A DNA stretch of 44,155 bases from Cytophagia bacterium CHB2 (GTDB lineage: Bacteria > Zhuqueibacterota > Zhuqueibacteria > Zhuqueibacterales > Zhuqueibacteraceae): the NCBI GenBank assembly GCA_030263535.1, contig SZPB01000009.1, positions 1 to 44,155 of the forward strand. Reading direction: 5' to 3'. A model generated the notes under the pieces. It saw only the letters and a list, made by a program, of their open reading frames with translations. It was not told the DNA's origin and did no database searches. The translations under genes and the position numbers were made by a program. Positions 34,861 through 42,430 of the stretch are shown one piece after another (position 1 is the stretch's first letter; each line of letters begins with the position of its first letter).

Positions 34861-35027
34861 GAACAAGGCTCCGAATTTTGTTTGCAAGCATGCATAATGC
34901 TCATCGTCACCTCGGCGAGCTCATCGAGCGTGAGATAATGCAGCGGCCCTTCGCGCACGATCCGCGCGGTGATCTCCTGAAGCAGTTCCTCGGTGATGCC
35001 GAAAATGTTTTGCTCAACGACGGCCAT
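34857..35027 (-). pseudogene. Truncated atuA-like fragment upstream of vapBC
   Basis: A 56-codon frame from ATG 35027 (MAVVEQNIFGITEELLQEIT) continues with VREGPLHYLTLDELAEVTMS, the same sequence as residues near 32-53 of the intact AtuA protein, then changes to HACKQNSEPCS and stops at 34857, overlapping the antitoxin start as ATGA. DNA 34891-34958 matches 33912-33979 at 64 of 68 bases. The fragment lacks all other AtuA domains. It may be a remnant from the insertion of the vapBC genes, although the stop/start overlap means it could still be translated as a leader. Confidence 0.75.
34891..34958. repeat. Direct repeat, atuA-derived, copy upstream of vapBC
   Basis: This is the second copy of the 68-base repeat described at 33912-33979. 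Confidence 0.85.
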
Positions 35028-35157
35028 CGGCCACGCTCATAATTTGCCTGACACGCGAAACCGGGCATTCGCTGGAAGAATCTCCCCAAAAGCGAGATCA
35101 CTTTGCGCAAGCCCGGCTTCGGCGCGTGCTTCTTGCGATTTCACAAAAAGGGTTTAC

Positions 35158-35448
35158 CTACTTGTTGAATTTCGAAAAAGCGCTTTTGAACGCGCCTTTC
35201 AGCTCGGTCCAACTTTTTTCGGCGCCAGCTTTGATGTCGTCCCAGGCTTCATCACTGGCTTCCTGCAATTGATTGAATTTCACCATGGCCGCATCTTTCT
35301 TGGCGCGCAGCTCGGTGATTTGTTCCTCAATCTCGGCCTTGGCGCCGGCTTTGGCTTGATCGGCCTTGACCTTCAATTGATCAAGCTCGACGTCCCAATC
35401 TTGCAGTTGCGCTGCCAGCTTCTGCAGATACGATTTTTTTTCTTCCAT
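35158..35448 (-). CDS. Small coiled-coil protein (sll1863-type stress protein, tentative)
   Basis: 96 residues with strong heptad character throughout: MEEKKSYLQKLAAQLQDWDV, ELDQLKVKADQAKAGAKAEI, EEQITELRAKKDAAMVKFNQ, EASDEAWDDIKAGAEKSWTE, ending FKSAFSKFNK. There is no signal peptide or Cys. The sequence pattern resembles sll1863-type coiled-coil proteins linked to stress in cyanobacteria, from memory. AGGAA lies about eight bases before the ATG. No functional tie to its neighbours is visible. Confidence 0.75.
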   Translation of the reverse strand: MEEKKSYLQKLAAQLQDWDVELDQLKVKADQAKAGAKAEIEEQITELRAKKDAAMVKFNQLQEASDEAWDDIKAGAEKSWTELKGAFKSAFSKFNK

Positions 35449-35508
35449 GACAGGGTTCCTTTCGTTTAATGGTGATATTGGCCCGCTCTTTTGGGCAAAC
35501 GTTTTGAA

Positions 35509-35831
35509 TCAGATGCAGAATTGGAGACGCAATGACTGAGGTTTAGTCGCCAGCCGAAAAATTTTATTCATCTGCCGCGCCAGGGCTTGAAAATATTTCA
35601 GCCACTCTAGCAACGGCGCCGGACGAGGGATAAACTCTTTTTCATCTCCTGCGGCGCGAACGCTCTCAAGATAGAGTTGAATAGCCTCAGCAATATTTTT
35701 TTGGCCTGAGATAAAGTGCGGCCTTGCGAAGCTACGTCAAGCTCCAGGCACAAGGCAGAATAAAGCCAGCCCTCCTTTTCGATTAAAACATGCAAATCAA
35801 GCGGCTTTATATTCCCGTTTTTTCTATTCAT
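35509..35831 (-). pseudogene. HicB-like antitoxin with a one-base deletion in an A run
   Basis: From ATG 35831 the sequence reads as a HicB-type domain (LHVLIEKEGWLYSALCLELD, VASQGRTLSQAKK). After seven As (T run at 35696-35702) the frame changes. With eight As it would continue KNIAEAIQLYLESVRAAGDE, then WLKYFQALARQM, as expected for this family, to a TGA at 35509. The shifted product ends after 74 residues. No HicA toxin gene is next to it. Possibilities are a true frameshift, RNA-polymerase slippage restoring the frame, or an assembly error at a homopolymer. Confidence 0.75.
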
Positions 35832-35881
35832 GTTTCATCGCGTTTTTCATTCAACCTTCACTAACCGGTTTGCGATCTGCA

Positions 35882-37546
35882 TCACATCCGCATCACGCCG
35901 GTGCGATACTCGCCCACCTCCGGCCGAAGCGCCGCCATTTCCAACCCTGTAATCAGCGTCTGTCGCATTTCCCGCGGATCGAGAATGCCATCGACCATCA
36001 GGCGCGCAGAGGTGAAATAAGGCGAAGCTTCTTCATTGTATTTTGCCACCAGGCGTTTGCGGAATGCACTTTTTTCTTCAGGCGAAAGTTCTTTCTTCGT
36101 GAGCAAAACCGTGTCCGCCGCAATGCCGCCATCCATCACCGCTAATTTAGCCGTTGGCCACGCGAAAATCAAGGCCGGGTCATAAGCCTTACCGCACATG
36201 GCATAGTTGCCCGCGCCAAAACTGTTGCGCACAATTACCGAGAATTTCGGCACCACGGCATTGGCCTGCGCATTGACGAATTGCGCGCCGTCTTGAATAA
36301 TGCCGCCGCTTTCCGCTTGCTTGCCGACCATGAAGCCGGTGACGTCATGCAAAAAGAACAGCGGAATACGTCGCTCGTTGCACAGCATGATAAAATGCGT
36401 CGCTTTGTTCGCCGAGTCGGAGTAAATCACATTTCCCATCTGCATCTGCGGCGGCTGCGGCCGGCCAAGATGGTCCGGCGGCATTTGCCGCTTCACCGGC
36501 ATGCCTTGATTGGCCACGATGCCGGCGGAAAAACCGCCAATGCGGGCAAAAGCGGTGACGATGGTTTTGCCGTATTCCGGTTTGAATTCTTCAAAACGGC
36601 TGCCGTCAACAAAGCGCGCGATGATCTCGCGCATGTCATATGTTCTCGTGGCATTTTCCGGCAGAATCCCGAGCAATTCTTCGGGATCGTAAGCCGGTGC
36701 CTCGGTTGCAATGCGTTCGAACGGCGAAGGCCGCGAATAATTCAACAAAGCCATTTGATCGCGAATAAACGCGAACGCTTCATCTTCTGTGTCGAAGCGA
36801 TAGTCCGCCACTCCGGAAATGGCGTTGTGCATGCTCGCGCCGCCGAGCGTTTCGGAGTCGACGACTTGTCCCACGGCGGCTTTCACCAAAAACGGCCCGG
36901 CGAGATACATGCTCGAATGTTCGGTGATCATCGCGAGTTCGCTCGACATGCCGGGCAGATACGCGCCGCCGGCCACGCAGAACCCGAACACCACCGCTAT
37001 TTGCGGAATGCCTAGGGCCGCCATTTTCGCGTTGTTGCGGAAGATGCGGCCGAAATGCTCGCGATCGGGAAAAATTTCGGCCTGGCGTTCGAGATTCACG
37101 CCGGCGGAATCAACCATATAAATGATAGGCAGATGGTTTTCCATCGCGATTTCCTGCGCGCGCAGATTTTTTTTGCAGGTAATCTCCACCCACGCGCCGC
37201 TTTTCACCAACGGATCGTTGGCGACGATCACCGCGAGCTTGCCGGAGACGCGGCCGATCTGCACGATGGTGCCGGCGGAAGGATAACCGCCGGGAATGTC
37301 TTGATACATGTTCCACGCGGCAAACAAGCCGATTTCGAGCGGCTCACTTCCCGGGTCGAGAATGCGCCGGATTTTTTCTCGCGCCGGATATTTACCGCGC
37401 TTGGCGAGTTTCTTTACGGCTTCAGCAGAGGGTTCGCGGATTTCTTTTTCCCGCAGATTCAACTCGCTGAGTAATCTTAAAAAATTACTGCGGCGTTTCT
37501 TGTATTCTTCGGATTTGGTGTCGAGTTGGGAAGGGAAGAGTTTCAT
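35882..37546 (-). CDS. Acyl-CoA carboxylase beta (carboxyltransferase) subunit
   Basis: 554 residues, the usual size for propionyl-/methylcrotonyl-/geranyl-CoA carboxylase beta subunits. Both crotonase-like halves are present, with VDSAGVNLERQAEIFPDRE, GFCVAGGAYLPGMSSELAM, GGASMHNAISGVADY, HDVTGFMVGKQAESGG and RNSFGAGNYAMCGKAY. It transfers carboxyl from biotin to acyl-CoA. The HNAISGV pattern and closeness to AtuA-type genes favour the methylcrotonyl/geranyl type over propionyl, though this is not decisive. No biotin carboxylase subunit is in the window. Confidence 0.94.
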   Translation of the reverse strand: MKLFPSQLDTKSEEYKKRRSNFLRLLSELNLREKEIREPSAEAVKKLAKRGKYPAREKIRRILDPGSEPLEIGLFAAWNMYQDIPGGYPSAGTIVQIGRVSGKLAVIVANDPLVKSGAWVEITCKKNLRAQEIAMENHLPIIYMVDSAGVNLERQAEIFPDREHFGRIFRNNAKMAALGIPQIAVVFGFCVAGGAYLPGMSSELAMITEHSSMYLAGPFLVKAAVGQVVDSETLGGASMHNAISGVADYRFDTEDEAFAFIRDQMALLNYSRPSPFERIATEAPAYDPEELLGILPENATRTYDMREIIARFVDGSRFEEFKPEYGKTIVTAFARIGGFSAGIVANQGMPVKRQMPPDHLGRPQPPQMQMGNVIYSDSANKATHFIMLCNERRIPLFFLHDVTGFMVGKQAESGGIIQDGAQFVNAQANAVVPKFSVIVRNSFGAGNYAMCGKAYDPALIFAWPTAKLAVMDGGIAADTVLLTKKELSPEEKSAFRKRLVAKYNEEASPYFTSARLMVDGILDPREMRQTLITGLEMAALRPEVGEYRTGVMRM

Positions 37547-37597
37547 GCAGGCTCCGTCAAGGGAAAGCGATTTCTTCGCGTTGCGTACCGGCGCGGG

Positions 37598-37993
37598 TTA
37601 CTTCTTCACGATCGGACGTTGATCACTCCAACTGAGGCGCGGGCCATCGAATAACAGGGACAATAGATTTAGAATATCCCGTCCCAGAACCCCCCATTCT
37701 TGATCGATCAGTAAGTACTTCCCTCTGAATGTCCGTTCGAGAAAGAGCAACTCCAATTGTGCGGCAGAAGCGAAGCTTGTACGGCCATCGAAACCTTCCA
37801 ATTCGTAGATTTCTTCAGAGACCGCAGCCATTCCGAGTTGATTGACGGAGGCGCGAGGCAACAACGTCACATCAGAGCCCGAATCAAGCAGCATGGGAAT
37901 ACCAGGCAAGAGGCCGCCGCTGTTTGGATTCCGTAATGTGACTCGCGCCAATGGCGCGGGCGGATTGAACCACATACTATCATACGTTGGCAT
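37598..37993 (-). CDS. Retropepsin-like aspartic protease domain protein
   Basis: ATG 37993 is preferred over 38008 because an AAGGG lies upstream and the overlap with the previous gene is shorter; 131 residues. The fold is marked by MLLDSGSDVTLLPRASV (Asp-Ser-Gly active site), the flap-like LEGFDGRTSF and a C-terminal GVLGRDILNLL. One such subunit would have to dimerise to be active. Proteins of this kind are frequent beside small proteins like the next gene; a toxin-antitoxin or protein-processing role is unproved. Confidence 0.8.
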   Translation of the reverse strand: MPTYDSMWFNPPAPLARVTLRNPNSGGLLPGIPMLLDSGSDVTLLPRASVNQLGMAAVSEEIYELEGFDGRTSFASAAQLELLFLERTFRGKYLLIDQEWGVLGRDILNLLSLLFDGPRLSWSDQRPIVKK

Positions 37994-38195
37994 CAGAAGG
38001 CCCTTCAATCACTTCCTTGACGAAATCTTTAGCCTGTTCCGGATGCGCCAACCGCGGGCTGTATACATGCGCGACACGTTTCGGATCCAATTCCGGAAAG
38101 ATGACGTACACCCTGGCCTTCTCCGGTAACCGAACGCCCTCTACCAGCCGGATCAAACCGTTGTCAACAATTCCTTCATAAGCCAATACTTTCAT
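37980..38195 (-). CDS. Small protein paired with the retropepsin (DUF104-like)
   Basis: ATG 38195 has GAGGTG six bases upstream; 71 residues. The sequence (MKVLAYEGIVDNGLIRLVEG, VRLPEKARVYVIFPEL) has the short beta-barrel pattern of DUF104/AF2212-type proteins, which are probable antitoxins. It overlaps the start of the protease gene by 14 bases, so the two are co-translated. Function not established. Confidence 0.75.
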   Translation of the reverse strand: MKVLAYEGIVDNGLIRLVEGVRLPEKARVYVIFPELDPKRVAHVYSPRLAHPEQAKDFVKEVIEGPSDANV

Positions 38196-38254
38196 CGTGC
38201 ACCTCGCTTTCATCATCGAAATGATGGCGCTTTGCAGCCAACCATTCATCTCTT

Positions 38255-38473
38255 TTATTCCAGGTTAAGACGCCGTGCAATTTCTTCCAAACCCTCGCCG
38301 CGCTCACCACGACCAACCGCCTTCTTTTGAGTGAGTAACCGGTCACGCACCGATTTGCGCACGCTCAAACCTTCGTCGGGATCGCCTAACAATTCCAGCA
38401 ATTTTTGTTCGATGAGCCTTCCCAGCATATCTTGCAGCTCGTCCTTTGTCATTTGAGAAACGGTGGTTGCCAT
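38255..38473 (-). CDS. Small helical protein, antitoxin-like
   Basis: 72 residues from an ATG with a strong AAGGAG site. The protein is helical and charged: MTKDELQDMLGRLIEQKLLE, LLGDPDEGLSVRKSVRDRLL, ending GEGLEEIARRLNLE. The GDPDEGL motif recurs, from memory, in short proteins next to toxins. It precedes the DUF104-like and retropepsin genes on the same strand and follows recJ; the three probably form one transcript. No motif of known function. Confidence 0.7.
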   Translation of the reverse strand: MATTVSQMTKDELQDMLGRLIEQKLLELLGDPDEGLSVRKSVRDRLLTQKKAVGRGERGEGLEEIARRLNLE

Positions 38474-38502
38474 TTTTTCTCCTTCACGTTTGAAATCAAA
38501 CT

Positions 38503-40206
38503 CTACCGAATATCCTTCACCCGCAATTGAATCGTCGTGCGGCCCTGCCAGGTGTTTTCTTCGACGAGATAGGCAAGATCGACGTCGCTGCGGCCCTCAG
38601 TGAGCCGCGCGCGCAAATCGCCCAGATTGAAACCGATGCAATCCAGGCGCTTGTTGCCCTGCATGACGTTGAAGCGCAAATGGTTGTTGCCGACGATCTG
38701 CGGATTGCCGATCACCCGCAGGCCGCGCGAGACGAACACCGGCCGCATATTTTGGGGACCGTAAGGCGCCATGACTTTCAGGAATTTCATGAAGCGCTCG
38801 TTGATGTCCGAAAATTCGATTTCGCCGTCGATGAGCAAGCGCGGCTTCAGCATATCTTCTTTAATAACGCCGGCCGCGACTTGCTGCAGTTTTGCGCGCA
38901 GCTCCGCAATGTTTTCGGTGCGAATGCTCAAGCCCGCGGCGTATTTGTGGCCGCCGTAGGCCAGCATCAAATCCTGGCATTGCGTCAGCGCCGCGTGAAT
39001 ATCGAATCCCGGAATGCTGCGCGCCGAGCCTTTGCCAACGCCATTGTCCGTGGAAATCAAAACCGTGGGCCGGTAAAATTTTTCAACCAGGCGCGACGCC
39101 ACAATGCCGATCACGCCGGTATGCCAGGCCTCGCGATTCAAAACAATGACGGAATCTTTAACCGGATCGCATTGCGTGGAAATCAAATCCAGCGCTTCGC
39201 GAAACGTGCTGTCATCGATGTTGCGGCGCTCGCGATTCTCCGCATCCAGCACGCAGGCTATGCTTTGCGCTTCGTCGGTGTCGTTCGAGGTCAACAACGC
39301 CACTGCGCGATTGGCATCGCCCATGCGGCCCACGGCATTGATGCGCGGCGCCAGAATGAAAACGATGTGTCCGGTGCCGAGATCACTACCTTGCAAGCTG
39401 CACACGTTGATCAGCGCTTTCAGACCGATGTTCTCCGTAGCATTCAACCGCTCGACGCCCGCTTTCACCAGCACGCGATTTTCATCTGCCAACGGCACGA
39501 TGTCCGCCGCGCTGCCGATGGCCACAAGATCGACATGGCGCAACAGCTTGCTGTGATCTTGCTGCAAATGGCTGAACAACGCCTGCATCAGCTTGAACGA
39601 AACGCCGACGCCGGCTAGCTCTTTAAACGGATACGGGCAATCGCTGCGCTTGGGATCGAGCAACGCAACTGCCGCTGGCAATTGCGGCCCGGGTTGATGA
39701 TGATCGCACACGATCACATCAATGCCAAGTTGGCGGGCGTAGCGAATCTCTTCCACCGCCGAAACGCCGCAATCAACTGCAACAATTAACGTAATGGCTT
39801 GCGCCGCCGCTTTCTCAATGCCTGTGAGGGAAAGGCCGTAGCCCTCGCGCAGCCGTTCAGGAATATAGTGTGGCACCTCATAACCCAGACTGCGAAAAGC
39901 AAGTTTGAGCAGCGCCGTGCTGGTAACGCCGTCGACGTCGTAGTCGCCGTAGATCAGCATTTTCTCGTTCTGTTCCAGCGCCGAGGCGATGCGTCGCACG
40001 GCAGGCTTCATGTCCGCCATTAAAAACGGGTCATGAAGGCGCTCGAGATCGGTGCGAAAGAAATTGCGCGCATAGGCGGCGGAATCAATGCCGCGATTGA
40101 GCAAAACCCGCGCGATAATCGGCGGCACGCTCAACTCCTGCGCCAGGCGCAAAACCGATTCGTGCGGTGTTGCCTCGATGAATTGCCATTGTAACGTCAT
40201 GATCAT
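38503..40206 (-). CDS. recJ: Single-stranded-DNA-specific exonuclease RecJ
   Basis: 567 residues. The DHH core is complete: GDYDVDGVTS (87-96), AVDCGVSA, CDHHQPG (167-173) and the DHHA1 motif GGHKYAAG (418-425), followed by an OB-fold region. Start at 40206 or the in-frame ATG six bases later. RecJ degrades single-stranded DNA 5' to 3' in recombination and mismatch repair, using Mn2+ or Mg2+. The gene lies downstream of a DUF4160/DUF2442 pair on the same strand. Confidence 0.96.
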   Translation of the reverse strand: MIMTLQWQFIEATPHESVLRLAQELSVPPIIARVLLNRGIDSAAYARNFFRTDLERLHDPFLMADMKPAVRRIASALEQNEKMLIYGDYDVDGVTSTALLKLAFRSLGYEVPHYIPERLREGYGLSLTGIEKAAAQAITLIVAVDCGVSAVEEIRYARQLGIDVIVCDHHQPGPQLPAAVALLDPKRSDCPYPFKELAGVGVSFKLMQALFSHLQQDHSKLLRHVDLVAIGSAADIVPLADENRVLVKAGVERLNATENIGLKALINVCSLQGSDLGTGHIVFILAPRINAVGRMGDANRAVALLTSNDTDEAQSIACVLDAENRERRNIDDSTFREALDLISTQCDPVKDSVIVLNREAWHTGVIGIVASRLVEKFYRPTVLISTDNGVGKGSARSIPGFDIHAALTQCQDLMLAYGGHKYAAGLSIRTENIAELRAKLQQVAAGVIKEDMLKPRLLIDGEIEFSDINERFMKFLKVMAPYGPQNMRPVFVSRGLRVIGNPQIVGNNHLRFNVMQGNKRLDCIGFNLGDLRARLTEGRSDVDLAYLVEENTWQGRTTIQLRVKDIR

Positions 40207-40257
40207 GCCTTTGCGGCTAGGTATGAAAAAAGAGAAGAATTCGAAAACGGCGCCCCG

Positions 40258-40858
40258 CTAAGCTAATTCCGTTGCTATTTTCACGGTCGCGGCTTCTTTT
40301 ATGCTGACATCCGGCAATGAATAAACGAAGTCAGGACAAAAATCAGCGCCATTGAGCCCAAAAATCGAACCAGAAATATCATCCACAGCAACCAGACTGA
40401 AATACTTCGGGTCATGAAGCGGCTCGAAGATCGGACCGTTCAGATACGGCATTACGTCAAATACCCTGATCTCGCCGTTGCGAAAAGCGACTTTTGGACA
40501 AAAATTTTCGAGGGGCGTGCCATCTTTAAAATATAATGTGGCATTGTATTGCTCCGGCGGTTCGATCTTCAATAACGTTTCGCCTTTTTCTAGCCCGATT
40601 CCAATTCCTTATCAGCTCGTCGCGATGAAGCACAGCCCATTCTCGGACAAGGCGTAAGGTCCGCGCCGACAATTTCCCTTCCATGACTTCGAGTGGTTGA
40701 ATGTTCATGGTCGCACCATATTCACCATAGTAAACGTGAATGTGCGGTGTGGGATGATCGTTATGGAACATATAAATCGAAATACCGAAAAAATGAGAGA
40801 TTCTTGGTACTTGCAATCCCCTTGTATTGTGGCCGCTCGCCGTTATGAACCCGACCAT
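40258..40858 (-). pseudogene. DUF4160-DUF2442 pair, apparently fused and frameshifted
   Basis: Frame one (ATG 40858 to 40526) is DUF4160 (VPRISHFFGISIYMF, HPTPHIHVYYGEYGA, LVREWAVLHRDELIRNW) with an abnormal tail, RKRRNVIEDRTAGAI. Frame two (to 40258) is DUF2442-like (LYFKDGTPLENF, NGEIRVFDVMPYLNG), with only a TTG at 40572 to start it. Removing one A from AGAAAAAGG near 40608 joins them as NWNRARKGETLLKIEPPEQY, and LLKIEPPE is the normal end of DUF4160. The first strand of DUF2442 seems lost, so the join may be a fusion. DUF4160/DUF2442 pairs are widespread, probably toxin-antitoxin-like. Domain calls are surer than the gene model. Confidence 0.7.
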
Positions 40859-40911
40859 AGTAAAAATTTAATCTCCTAATTTCAAGCGAAAATCTCGAAC
40901 AAACTTCATGT

Positions 40912-40939
40912 TTGCTATTCAAAAACGAAATTTTATATT
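40912..40939 (+). promoter_or_regulatory. Possible promoter of ddl
   Basis: TTGCTA and TATATT separated by 16 bases, ahead of ddl on the plus strand. It matches the consensus at four and five of six positions. The leader would be about 110 bases. The segment 40859-41056 contains no gene and separates divergent genes. Confidence 0.35.
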
Positions 40940-41056
40940 GCCGTGTCTGTTTGCAGGCGGAGCTATGACGGAGCAACCGCGCTGAGAAGGCATGCCAGCG
41001 CTTGTCATGCAGCCGGCCGGTGTGCCACACAAACTGTATAACCAACGGATCATTCC

Positions 41057-42244
41057 ATGAAAAAAATCCGTGTTTGCGTCATCTTTGGCGGGCGCTCGGG
41101 CGAGCATGAAGTCTCTCTGGTGTCCGCCACCTCGGTAATCGAAGCATTAGATAAAAACAAGTACGAAGTTATTCCGGTCGGCATTACCAAGTCCGGGCGC
41201 TGGATTGGCGGCAACAATGCCCTGGCGCTGCTGAAAAGCGGCGCGGAAGCGAGTCACTCGCTCGCCATGGTGGCGCCGGATCCCAACGAGCATCGCCTGG
41301 TTGCAACGGCACCCGCCGACCTGGACAGCGCGGGAATGATGTCTGAGGAAAAAATCGATGTTGTGATACCGGTTTTGCATGGGCCGCTCGGGGAAGACGG
41401 AACCATGCAAGGCTTGCTGGAACTGGCCAATTTGCCCTATGTCGGCAGCGGCGTGCTGGGCTCCGCGGTGTGCATGGATAAAATCGTGCAAAAGGCGCTT
41501 TGCCTGCAAGCCGGCATTCCGGTGGTGGATTATCTTTGGTTGCACGCCGTTGATTGGCATAGCGAAAAATTTGAAACCGTGCCGCAGGTCGCGCATTCGC
41601 AGCGCCTGAGCGGCAAGAACCAAAACGAAATTCTGCAAACCATCGAGGACACGCTCGGCTTGCCGGCGTTTGTGAAACCCGCCAACATGGGTTCGAGCGT
41701 GGGCATCAACAAAGCGCGGGATCGCGCGCAACTGGTTGCCGCGATCGAAGAGGCGGCGCAGTATGATCATAAAATTTTGATTGAAGCCGCCATTGCCAGC
41801 CCGCGCGAAATCGAAGTGAGCGTGCTCGGCAATTTACACCCCAAGGCCTCGGTGTGCGGCGAGATCGTGCCCTCGAATGAATTTTATGACTATAATGCCA
41901 AGTATGTTGACGGCGCCTCCACGCTGTACATTCCCGCCGATCTCCCCCCGGCGCTCTCGCAGAAAATCCGCGACACCGCGATCATGGGTTTTCTCGCCTG
42001 CGATTGCCAGGGTCTGGCGCGCGTTGATTTCCTGCTCGAACGCGATTCGGATACGTTTTATCTGAACGAGCTCAACACCATTCCGGGTTTTACCCAAATC
42101 AGCATGTACCCCAAATTGTGGGAGGCGAGCGGTGTGCCGTACGCACAACTGCTCGATGAACTGATTCAACTCGCCTTCGCCCGGCATCATGCCAAAAGCA
42201 AGCTTGCCACTTCCTATCAGCCCAAACAGGATTGGTTCAAATGA
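41057..42244 (+). CDS. ddl: D-alanine--D-alanine ligase
   Basis: 395 residues, at the long end of the family. ATP-grasp features are complete: [17 protein letters not shown] at the start, [28 protein letters not shown] and [20 protein letters not shown]. It joins two D-alanines for the peptidoglycan pentapeptide. Extra residues around 75-95 and a C-terminal extension of about 25 residues explain the length. It starts the plus-strand block at the right end, divergent from the DUF4160 pair. Confidence 0.96.
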   Translation: MKKIRVCVIFGGRSGEHEVSLVSATSVIEALDKNKYEVIPVGITKSGRWIGGNNALALLKSGAEASHSLAMVAPDPNEHRLVATAPADLDSAGMMSEEKIDVVIPVLHGPLGEDGTMQGLLELANLPYVGSGVLGSAVCMDKIVQKALCLQAGIPVVDYLWLHAVDWHSEKFETVPQVAHSQRLSGKNQNEILQTIEDTLGLPAFVKPANMGSSVGINKARDRAQLVAAIEEAAQYDHKILIEAAIASPREIEVSVLGNLHPKASVCGEIVPSNEFYDYNAKYVDGASTLYIPADLPPALSQKIRDTAIMGFLACDCQGLARVDFLLERDSDTFYLNELNTIPGFTQISMYPKLWEASGVPYAQLLDELIQLAFARHHAKSKLATSYQPKQDWFK

Positions 42245-42430
42245 TGATCTTCGAGATTCATCATACCTGATGAAGTCCCTTGCATTACAAAACTCGTCGC
42301 TTGGCCGCTATTGGAGAAAAGCCGGCAAGCGGCCGCGCTGATTTTTTGACAATCGAAAGAGAAACACAACAAACCGCATTGTGTTTAAGAAATTTTTCAG
42401 CAGATCCAACATTGCACGGAGAGGTTCACT

